Below, one piece after another: positions 1 through 5,409 of a DNA stretch of 5,409 bases. The stretch spans positions 1 to 5,409 of the forward strand of contig CAZEFI010000085.1 of NCBI GenBank assembly GCA_964511425.1. Reading direction: 5' to 3'. The translations under genes were made by a program, and so were the position numbers. This DNA is from Bin55 sp964511425 (GTDB taxonomy: Bacteria; Pseudomonadota; Gammaproteobacteria; Pseudomonadales; Azotimanducaceae). Numbering within the stretch: position 1 is the first letter of the stretch; each line of letters begins with the position of its first letter. Below the pieces are notes generated by a model. The model searched no databases. It was not told the DNA's origin and saw only the letters and a program-made list of their open reading frames with translations.

Positions 1-591
1 GAGTGATGCTAGAAGGTACTGAGATAAACCAAACAAGTCCATTTGGTTGATGTGACCTGAATAGTGTGAAAGCTCTTTTTCGGTCAATTCACCCGAGACT
101 GCTAACGCGCGCACGACAACCGCACCAACGGTAGCTTCTAAGTGATTAAGTAAGATTTCGTTTCGTTGGTACAATCCATTAGTTAGAACCTGTTCCTCTC
201 TATTAATGAATTTTCGCAAGTACTCGATTAACTTGCGTTTAACGTCCTGAGGCACCGTGTACCCGGCGTCTTCCAACCATGAGAAAGCAATTGCAGTGTA
301 CGCCGATAGATAGGGATCATCGAAGCGTCGTTTGGGCGTGAAATAAGCCATACCGCCATTAGACACTTGATAATCTACTGCTGAGGCGAGTACTCGCTTG
401 ATCAATCCTTTTGGATCACGCCACTGAGTTCCGTGTTTCGCACGTCTCTGTTCTAGCTGTACATATTGCATTGCAAGAATGGCTTTCGTTAGTTCTTGCT
501 CCCAGCAAGAGTATGGATATTCGATTGCGTACCGGAACACGCCATCAAAGTTGACAGCTTCATTGGTGGTCAAAGTAACGTCTAAGAGCCC
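1..591 (-). other. Thioester domain (TED), truncated by window edge
   Basis: From about residue 1448 the sequence turns helical and carries YPYSCWEQ, with Cys1476 and Gln1479 forming the predicted internal thioester (codons at 505-507 and 496-498). About 50 residues later comes NGGMAYF (1525-1531) and a helix with the pattern S-A-Y-T-A-I-A-F, typical of the repeated helix pairs of the alpha-alpha toroid. A second repeat starts at N1585-G-L-Y-Q and contains His1597, followed by the helix ATVGAVVVRALAVSG. The residue before the cysteine is serine, where glycine is usual. The rest of the toroid is outside the window. Confidence 0.9.
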
Positions 592-3500
592 GTTCAGGTT
601 TGCTAACTTGCCAGGGATTCCAATGGGGATCTTGGTTTTTTCTGCCTCCAGCGTGCCATATACCGCACTGGAAACGCGAACTCGATTGCTACGTACAGGA
701 ATTCGTACTGCTAGTGCATCTTTCTCTCTGCGATCACCTGCACTTGCGATGACTTGGATATCTGAGGTTCTGAGAGGGTGCCCAGGATCAAGTGAATGAG
801 GCAGAGCACCAGCAATTACGTCCCACAACACTACCTTACGTTCATTCGGTTGAAACTCTAACTGCTGTCTGTATGTTTTATTGGACTCTTGCACTAGTAG
901 CCCTGACGCTTGCAGTTCGACTTTAAGATTTCGGCGACGACTTGCTCGATTTAGAATCGAAGCTCCAATTTGAAATGAGTCACCTTCAGTCACCACATTC
1001 GGTACGACTGCTCGAATTTCCGTGTATTTTGTTGTACTGAAAGAAGTACTGGCGTGTCCAAATCTGTCATCCGCAGAAACTGCCATCACCAATACTTTCC
1101 ACCTCGTAAGGTTATCGGGCAAATTAAATTTGAGCTTTATTCGACCATTGGATGACGACACTGACGGGTTCCAATAAGCCACAAACCTATTCACATCTCG
1201 GACATTGGGATCTGTTGTCCTTTCGCTTTCGAAGGTCATCTCAGGTGCACTCATAAACATAGCTGAGCTACTAAGGCTACGATATGGTTTGATTGTCGTG
1301 TCTTCGTAGGGAGTCGGTTCTATGGATCTTAATTCTGAATTTTCCATCAAGGACCCAATCAAACCGTAGGTTCGTACTCCACCATCGTCGCGTTTCCATT
1401 CTTTTTTAGTTGGATCAAAAAAAGTGTCCCTTGTTTTGTTCAAGTCTAGAATTGCTTCGTCGACCACAGCTACAGCGTACTCTAAAGAATCTGCACGCCC
1501 TCGATGCGCTGAGATTGACAATGTGACCATATCCCGAGGAACGTAATTGTCTCGATTAGACGAAACATTGATTTCGAGCGGATGTAATCGTGGGTCATCC
1601 AATGTGAACTTTTCGGTAGCGATTTGATAGCGCGTATCGCCTATGGGATTCTCTATCGCCATGGGAGCGACGGCGAGTACTGACAATTCAAAATGTGGCA
1701 CATATGAATCGAGTATCGGAAACTCGAACATAGGATTCTCCGGGTCGAGTCTAACCAACCACTGATCAATAACACTTGCACGTTCTACAGTAACTAGCAT
1801 CGGGGTGTGGTTTATTTGGTTTTTGACTTCACATTGAATTAAATCTCCAACATTTACTCTTTCTGAATTACAGTGCAGTTCGAGTTCGACTTGCTCGGGA
1901 CTTTCGACGAAATAGTTTTGAGGACGATCATTTAAATAAGCGGTCAGCCACAGGCTCGATCTCTGCGTATTTCCATTGGTATCCTTAATTTGGGCGTCAA
2001 TTCGATAGTATGTCTCTTCTGTGGGAGTGAAATCACAAGATGCCGGTTCTTTCGCAGAGACAACATTACAAGAGAAAACTTCTTCCCACACGATGTCGGA
2101 AGACGGAGACGAGAATAAAGGTGGTTTATTATTAGAGTCTACTTGGCCGACATAGACCGCGATTTGGACATCTTTTTCGCTGACAATCGAATCCTCTTTG
2201 GATATGACTAACACTTGAATCGGCCATAATTCGCCGACTGGTATGTTCCCGCGATTGATCCTAGTATCGTAAAACATGGGTTGGCGGAGAGCAACAAATT
2301 GATCTACACCGAAATAAGTTGCAGTGGTACGCACCGCAACGGATTTTCCTCGATCGTCTAGAACAGAACTTTCGAATTGAAGTTCTCCGAAATACGTTTC
2401 GTTATCGAAGGATTCAATAGTGGTTGTGTTTTTCCCGTCGCTATTCAACTCAATCAGGTGGTCATGTACAGGCGCACCATACATATATGTACTTGGATTC
2501 TTGCTGATCGAGTAGTCATACTTTGACACGGATTCAAAAGGTGGATTTTTTGGTTTTAAGCGCACAACTACTTGACCGTTCTCGTGTGCATAGGGTCCAC
2601 CCGCGTGAAATTTTGCTTGAGTTGTAATGATTAAGTCATCACCATACTCGAATTCTGTCGCGTTAAGATTCTGAGTTACCTTAACTGAATTAGTCTTAAA
2701 TTCAAACACCTCAAATGACCCGCCGGATTCGTAGACACCATACGAACATGGATCAATCACAGGACGTTCGAGATCAAACACTAAGGATATGCGATATTCA
2801 CCGAATTCGGTTCGATTCGTCAATTTGACCGATGTGTGATAAGCACCAAATTGATTCAATTCAATCGGTGCGATTTCGTAAGCACGAAATTCGTGGGGAC
2901 CCCGGACACATAGTCCAAAGTTTCCTTCGTCAGGAATCACTCGTATTCCGTTGCGTCTGGTCCGCACATAACCTTTGATATCGACTGTGTCCCCTGGGCG
3001 GTACAAGTGTTGTGATGTTGTTGCAAAGTGATCAAGGTTTTCATCAATCGGCGGCAGATAATAGGGACCGTGAAGTTCGTAGTCATCGTCCAATGGCAGC
3101 AGTGCCATTCCTGCTTCGCCCTCAACTCGAAGAAAATACATCGGACAGTCTGTTTGGTCGCGACAGTCCCAGTACATGTCGTCGAAGGCGCGATCCCAAT
3201 CGCGATCAAACTCTTCATATCCAGGTAACACTACGAATCCATCTTTGTCGGTCACACCTGAGAACACGGACTCTTGGGATTCAGCGACGGATAGCGGGTC
3301 ACCAAGATAGAATTCGACATCTGCATGCACAACAGGTTCACCCGTTTGTAGGTCAACTACCCATGCCAATGTATCAACTGTTCCTAATTTAACATAGACT
3401 GCATATGGTGTTGCTTGAGCGAAAAAGCGACTCTCGATTGTGTCCTCTGGATGTTCAAATCTAGGTCGAGCGACAACTTTTCCAGCCATTACTCCAGACG

Positions 3501-4932
3501 GAGAGCGTAGGGAATCTCTGAGCTGCAGAAATTGATCTTGTATGAAATCATTCTGCATCGGGCTCGGTCTGTGTTGTGTCTGATTGCTCAGAACTCCTTC
3601 TTCGTCCAGAATGTCGTAGATGATCGTCGTATTGTCAACATTTCCAAGGGTAATTATGGGATCGATCGCACTACCAGAATCGACGACAACGTTTCTTTGA
3701 CTTACACTCGTTCTCGCTAAGGGACGATCGGTCCGAAATGAGATTTCACGTGGCCCTTTGAGGAGCCGGCCGAAACCATCCTGGACGGGTGTTAATTGCC
3801 CCGATTCGTCGTATGTAGTTTCGGCGGACCCGACGGACACCCTGTAGCTCGAATTTGAACGAAAGTCGCCAAGGAACGAGTATTTATAGCCCTCGAACTC
3901 TCCTAGGGTAAACGCTCCGAGAGTTGCGTTTACGCTTTCACTCGTGTTCTGTGTTCGTATATGCACTAAGTCACTAATATTGCGTTCCGAAAACCGAGAC
4001 GAAAATACCAAACTAAAATGGGATCGAACTTTACACGTCTGTTCGTGGGATTGACCTACCGCAAGAAATAAGTCTGTACCTTGGACGTCCTGACATATTA
4101 GACCCAATATTCGAAATTCATCAGTATAGGTGGTCACCTTCACATCGAAACGGACTCGTTCCTGTAATGTCAAGTTACCTTTTGCCCCTGCTACTCCCGG
4201 CAATAAAAGCACGGACACTTTGGAACTGGGACTCAGTGGTTCTTGTGGTAATACAACCATCCGATCTGTTCTCGTAGTTGACTCTTCTAAGTCGTGCAGA
4301 TTACTGTGTTTCTTATGTGTTTGTTTTTGACCAAAATAATCGTTTTCGAGCTCATTAGTGACATCCCATATTCGAGGCCAAATTTTGGTCGAAATCTCTT
4401 TACCGGAAACCGAGTCGAATAAGAACACTCGATTCTGCATCGATTTGAGACTTACGTCTTGATTAAATCGAACCATGATGATCGGTTGAGTTGGAGACAT
4501 CCAAGATACCAAATCTGTGTACCTAATCGCAGGTAAGAGCGTGTCAAATGTGTGAACGTGGTCTTCGGTCGTAGTTTGGCCATCCGGTGCTTTGATGCCA
4601 GGTCTCACCGTCACCGTGTACCTAGTAGATTCATCGAGGTCCGAATCGATGGGTAAATCACATTGCAACGTGTTTAACTTAACCCAATTCCATTCGCATT
4701 CGACTGCTGGCTCAATGTCAATAGGTACGACATCATCCACAAACATGGATGCCCCCAGCGCGACTACGTTTTGATTGAATTCGACCGTGATTCGGTCATC
4801 AGTTGTTACCTCCGTACCAGCAGGATATATTGCTCGAACCTTTAATGGTTTTCCTGAAGAATTGCTTTGACCAAGCAACCCATGACTACCAATGAGTCCC
4901 AATAACAGCGTTATGATCGTTCGTTTGACCAA
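1..4932 (-). CDS. Alpha-2-macroglobulin family protein with intact CWEQ thioester (C-terminus beyond window)
   Basis: Predicted exported protease trap: a protease cuts the bait region, the protein changes shape, and the internal Cys-Gln thioester bonds covalently to the attacker. One frame stays open for 1644 codons. Visible in order: signal peptide (1-21); two Ig/SbsA-like domains, each with an FNQ[ND]V strand (52-56, 156-160); a third beta domain (about 265-405); a macroglobulin domain around W524 with a VTDKDGFV turn (560-567); the MG2 motif LYRPGDTV (643-650); beta domains to about 1120; Y1130-V-P-R-D and VVDEAILDL (1156-1164), typical of the bait-region domain; WNP (1254-1256) and LPDNLT of the conserved A2M domain; and YPYSCWEQ with thioester Cys1476 and Gln1479. 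The thioester domain is cut at residue 1644. Cysteines other than C1476 form six near pairs: 79/91, 280/300, 590/596, 675/729, 955/966, 1021/1034. TTG was chosen as start because it lies 6 bases after a strong ribosome-binding site and begins a signal peptide. E. coli YfhM is a homologue in function, but this protein is longer before the thioester and lacks a lipobox. Family assignment is very secure; the physiological target is unknown. Confidence 0.96.
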   Translation of the reverse strand, partial: MVKRTIITLLLGLIGSHGLLGQSNSSGKPLKVRAIYPAGTEVTTDDRITVEFNQNVVALGASMFVDDVVPIDIEPAVECEWNWVKLNTLQCDLPIDSDLDESTRYTVTVRPGIKAPDGQTTTEDHVHTFDTLLPAIRYTDLVSWMSPTQPIIMVRFNQDVSLKSMQNRVFLFDSVSGKEISTKIWPRIWDVTNELENDYFGQKQTHKKHSNLHDLEESTTRTDRMVVLPQEPLSPSSKVSVLLLPGVAGAKGNLTLQERVRFDVKVTTYTDEFRILGLICQDVQGTDLFLAVGQSHEQTCKVRSHFSLVFSSRFSERNISDLVHIRTQNTSESVNATLGAFTLGEFEGYKYSFLGDFRSNSSYRVSVGSAETTYDESGQLTPVQDGFGRLLKGPREISFRTDRPLARTSVSQRNVVVDSGSAIDPIITLGNVDNTTIIYDILDEEGVLSNQTQHRPSPMQNDFIQDQFLQLRDSLRSPSGVMAGKVVARPRFEHPEDTIESRFFAQATPYAVYVKLGTVDTLAWVVDLQTGEPVVHADVEFYLGDPLSVAESQESVFSGVTDKDGFVVLPGYEEFDRDWDRAFDDMYWDCRDQTDCPMYFLRVEGEAGMALLPLDDDYELHGPYYLPPIDENLDHFATTSQHLYRPGDTVDIKGYVRTRRNGIRVIPDEGNFGLCVRGPHEFRAYEIAPIELNQFGAYHTSVKLTNRTEFGEYRISLVFDLERPVIDPCSYGVYESGGSFEVFEFKTNSVKVTQNLNATEFEYGDDLIITTQAKFHAGGPYAHENGQVVVRLKPKNPPFESVSKYDYSISKNPSTYMYGAPVHDHLIELNSDGKNTTTIESFDNETYFGELQFESSVLDDRGKSVAVRTTATYFGVDQFVALRQPMFYDTRINRGNIPVGELWPIQVLVISKEDSIVSEKDVQIAVYVGQVDSNNKPPLFSSPSSDIVWEEVFSCNVVSAKEPASCDFTPTEETYYRIDAQIKDTNGNTQRSSLWLTAYLNDRPQNYFVESPEQVELELHCNSERVNVGDLIQCEVKNQINHTPMLVTVERASVIDQWLVRLDPENPMFEFPILDSYVPHFELSVLAVAPMAIENPIGDTRYQIATEKFTLDDPRLHPLEINVSSNRDNYVPRDMVTLSISAHRGRADSLEYAVAVVDEAILDLNKTRDTFFDPTKKEWKRDDGGVRTYGLIGSLMENSELRSIEPTPYEDTTIKPYRSLSSSAMFMSAPEMTFESERTTDPNVRDVNRFVAYWNPSVSSSNGRIKLKFNLPDNLTRWKVLVMAVSADDRFGHASTSFSTTKYTEIRAVVPNVVTEGDSFQIGASILNRASRRRNLKVELQASGLLVQESNKTYRQQLEFQPNERKVVLWDVIAGALPHSLDPGHPLRTSDIQVIASAGDRREKDALAVRIPVRSNRVRVSSAVYGTLEAEKTKIPIGIPGKLANLNGLLDVTLTTNEAVNFDGVFRYAIEYPYSCWEQELTKAILAMQYVQLEQRRAKHGTQWRDPKGLIKRVLASAVDYQVSNGGMAYFTPKRRFDDPYLSAYTAIAFSWLEDAGYTVPQDVKRKLIEYLRKFINREEQVLTNGLYQRNEILLNHLEATVGAVVVRALAVSGELTEKELSHYSGHINQMDLFGLSQYLLASL
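1003..1197 (-). other. Conserved A2M domain core (residues about 1246-1310)
   Basis: The core reads AYWNP (1252-1256), then a NGRIKLKFNLPDNLTRWKV strand pair and ADDRFG. This is the most conserved beta segment of the A2M family (Pfam A2M, PF00207), which precedes the thioester domain. Spacing and residues match closely, including the P-D-N-L-T turn and the R-F-G that follows. Confidence 0.9.
1198..1353 (-). other. Candidate bait region (residues about 1194-1245)
   Basis: This segment lies between the VVDEAILDL strand (1156-1164) and the conserved F-V-A-Y-W-N-P segment (1250-1256), where bait regions sit in the A2M family. It looks disordered and low in regular structure: proline-rich around 1206-1216, then a serine/methionine stretch (1219-1228). 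It offers varied protease sites, including R1202, K1215, R1218, F1226, F1234, R1238 and R1245. That mixture would let many protease classes cut, as expected for a general trap. Limits are estimated by position and composition only. Confidence 0.6.
2728..3015 (-). other. MG2-type macroglobulin domain (residues about 640-735)
   Basis: The stretch opens with HLYRPGDTVDIKGYVR (642-657), a close match to the YRPGE-V-h-KG-hhR signature of the MG2 domain in A2M and complement proteins. It continues through a beta-rich segment to the FGEYRISLVFD strand. It carries C675 and C729, a possible within-domain disulfide. This motif independently supports the A2M assignment. Confidence 0.8.
4138..4845 (-). 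other. N-terminal tandem Ig/SbsA-like beta domains (residues about 30-265)
   Basis: Two successive segments share the pattern of bacterial Ig-like domains found at the front of large A2M proteins. The first has P-A-G-T-E-V, then ITVEFNQNV (48-56), a W-x-W strand (81-83), TRYTVTV (103-109) and P-D-G before a closing HTFDT. The second has IIMVRFNQDV (151-160) and a later LPGV. The first carries C79 and C91, which could bridge neighbouring strands. The second holds a charged, histidine-containing insert around 196-224. These domains probably extend the macroglobulin shell. Boundaries are estimated by eye. Confidence 0.65.
4870..4932 (-). other. Sec-type signal peptide, residues 1-21, no lipobox
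   Basis: The N-terminus has a short positive region (K3, R4), a hydrophobic core from T5 to about I14 (IITLLLGLI), and a small-residue region around G18-G21 ahead of Q22-S23. Cleavage after G21, or after G18 (S-H-G), is plausible. No cysteine occurs in the first 78 residues, so lipoprotein processing of the kind known for E. coli YfhM is not possible from this start. The mature protein should be soluble in the periplasm or exported further. The exact cleavage site is a guess. Confidence 0.8.
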
Positions 4933-4938
4933 TTTCCG

Positions 4939-4946
4939 CCTCCTTA
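4939..4946 (-). promoter_or_regulatory. Strong Shine-Dalgarno sequence for the A2M gene
   Basis: On the minus strand the bases read TAAGGAGG, matching eight consecutive bases of the complement of a typical 16S rRNA 3' end. A 6-base spacer (CGGAAA) separates it from the TTG at 4932-4930. This spacing decides the start codon. The frame stays open upstream to a TAG at 5016-5014, and an in-frame GTG lies at 4980-4978, but that start would put a basic 16-residue extension before the signal peptide and has no comparable ribosome-binding site. Confidence 0.9.
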
Positions 4947-4976
4947 AGTTGTTCAGAATAATGATTCTTGAACTAC

Positions 4977-4994
4977 GCACATTCAAGCATGTGC
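4977..4994. repeat. Perfect 6-bp inverted repeat upstream of the A2M start
   Basis: GCACAT at 4977-4982 and ATGTGC at 4989-4994 are exact reverse complements separated by 6 bases (TCAAGC). In the minus-strand transcript this could fold as a short hairpin about 30 bases before the ribosome-binding site; in DNA it could be a regulator site. No T-run follows it, so it is not a standard terminator. A repeat this short may arise by chance. Confidence 0.4.
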
Positions 4995-5006
4995 CGAATG
5001 TCCAAT

Positions 5007-5040
5007 CGAATATCTAATTTACCATTCTATTCGAAATTAG
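5007..5040. repeat. Interleaved AT-rich inverted repeats in the A2M leader
   Basis: Two exact inverted repeats overlap in an A-B-A'-B' order: CGAATA (5007-5012) with TATTCG (5028-5033), and CTAATTT (5014-5020) with AAATTAG (5034-5040). The two stems cannot both form as simple hairpins. Connecting loops of 0 and 1 base make a genuine pseudoknot sterically unlikely. They could be alternative hairpins or overlapping half-sites of a DNA-binding regulator. Function is unknown and chance is possible in AT-rich sequence. Confidence 0.35.
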
Positions 5041-5099
5041 TTGCGTATTCCTGACCAAATTTCGTAGCACAATCCTAGTTTTGCCCTCAAAATTTATCC

Positions 5100-5194
5100 A
5101 CAATAGACGGACTCCTTCGAACATCCAAAGGCAACCACTAGTTCGAGTGGACATTGACACCTTTACCTATACAATACAACATAACTATCTGCAA
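5100..5194 (-). promoter_or_regulatory. Two weak sigma70-like promoter matches for the A2M gene
   Basis: On the minus strand, TTGCAG (5194-5189) and TATAGG (5171-5166) are 17 bases apart, and TTGGAT (5128-5123) and TATTGT (5105-5100) are also 17 bases apart. Each has correct spacing but only partial agreement with TTGACA/TATAAT. Either would give a leader of roughly 160-230 bases. Matches of this quality are common by chance, so neither is assigned as the promoter. Confidence 0.15.
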
Positions 5195-5349
5195 ACACGG
5201 TAGGTACAAAACTAATACCCAAACCAGGAGCATGTTGGTCAAATTAGTGTCGTCTGTTTGGCGCGGTAATCTTTCAATGGCTAAGTGTGTTTGACTTCTT
5301 ATACGCACACTCTAAACCACGTATATAGTTGCGTTTGAGGTTAAAGTAC

Positions 5350-5361
5350 CAACTGCAGTTG
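5350..5361. repeat. 12-bp perfect palindrome CAACTGCAGTTG
   Basis: The twelve bases equal their own reverse complement with no spacer. The match does not extend further: C at 5349 faces C at 5362. It lies over 400 bases upstream of the A2M start, so it could belong to a neighbour beyond the right edge or be fortuitous. Confidence 0.3.
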
Positions 5362-5409
5362 CGATCATCACGAAGTCGATTCTTCCCTGGTGCTTACGTG
5401 TCGTAGATC

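Larger units (their letters stand above)
4949..5409. other. Upstream non-coding stretch, no gene recognised
   Basis: All six frames were read by eye. The longest plausible starts give very short products; for example, ATG at 5232 with an upstream GGAG placed too close stops after 20 codons. At the right edge one plus-strand frame is open from 5316 to 5409 but has no ATG, GTG or TTG, and one minus-strand frame enters from the edge and stops after about 31 codons. Either could be the tip of a neighbouring gene, but neither can be identified. No tRNA-like cloverleaf or terminator with a T-run was seen. The stretch probably holds the A2M promoter and leader. Confidence 0.6.

Noticed and set aside
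479..799. Plus-strand open frame of 106 codons
   Set aside because: It lies entirely antisense to the A2M thioester region, has no convincing ribosome-binding site, and gives a low-complexity Ser/Arg-rich product with no recognisable motif.
2937..3392. Three short open frames (minus 2937-3218, plus 3012-3392, plus 3028-3228)
   Set aside because: All overlap the MG-domain part of the A2M gene in other frames. The minus-strand one is out of frame with the well-supported A2M frame, and the plus-strand ones are antisense.
3532..4774. Plus-strand open frames at 3532-3720, 4130-4330 and 4592-4774
   Set aside because: Short antisense frames across strongly supported A2M coding sequence. No motifs or ribosome-binding sites support translation.
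5007..5040. H-type RNA pseudoknot from interleaved repeats
   Set aside because: The connecting loops would be 0 and 1 base long across stems of 6 and 7 bp, which is not sterically reasonable. Kept only as interleaved inverted repeats.
4924..5064. Similar 15-base stretches around 4924-4938 and 5050-5064 (TGACCAA-TTT)
   Set aside because: The match is imperfect and AT-rich, and one copy overlaps the start codon and its spacer. Coincidence is the simplest explanation.
5135..5150. Hairpin CCACT/AGTGG as a possible terminator
   Set aside because: The stem is only 5 bp with no T-run on either side, so it does not look like an intrinsic terminator.
5232..5294. Possible 20-codon small protein starting ATG after AGGAG
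   Set aside because: Only one base separates the GGAG from the ATG, which is too close for initiation. The product is very short with no recognisable features.
5316..5409. Plus-strand open frame running off the right edge
   Set aside because: It has no ATG, GTG or TTG in the window and only 31 codons; too little to call a gene.

Overview
The window is dominated by one very long gene on the minus strand. It starts with a TTG codon at 4932-4930, reads without a stop for 1644 codons, and runs off the left edge at base 1. The product is a bacterial alpha-2-macroglobulin (A2M) family protein: an exported, complement-C3-like protease trap. The support is a signal peptide, serial immunoglobulin/macroglobulin-type beta domains, an MG2-type YRPGD motif, a bait-region-type VVDEA segment, the conserved A2M WNP...LPDNLT segment, and an intact thioester motif CWEQ followed by the first part of an alpha-alpha toroid thioester domain. 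The C-terminus (rest of the thioester domain and any receptor-binding-like domain) lies outside the window.

Layout: 1-4932, A2M gene (minus strand, 3' end missing). 4939-4946, a near-perfect Shine-Dalgarno sequence. 4949-5409, about 460 bases upstream of the gene with no convincing coding sequence. This upstream stretch holds a 6-bp-stem inverted repeat, a pair of interleaved AT-rich inverted repeats, two weak promoter-like matches and one 12-bp palindrome. Short open frames on the plus strand inside 1-4932 are antisense shadows of the A2M gene.

Organism: the Sec-type signal peptide, strong Shine-Dalgarno sequence and lack of introns indicate a bacterium. A2M proteins of this kind act in the periplasm or on the surface of Gram-negative bacteria. 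Base composition looks moderate (mid-40s percent G+C by eye), with frequent CGA arginine and TCG serine codons. I cannot name a phylum from this.

The protein differs from the best-known bacterial relative, E. coli YfhM (ECAM), in three visible ways. It has no lipobox cysteine, so it is probably not an inner-membrane-anchored lipoprotein. It has about 290 more residues before the thioester cysteine. Its 12 other cysteines fall into six close pairs, which suggests a disulfide-stabilised exported protein. I see no multi-gene system and no mobile element, CRISPR array or RNA gene.
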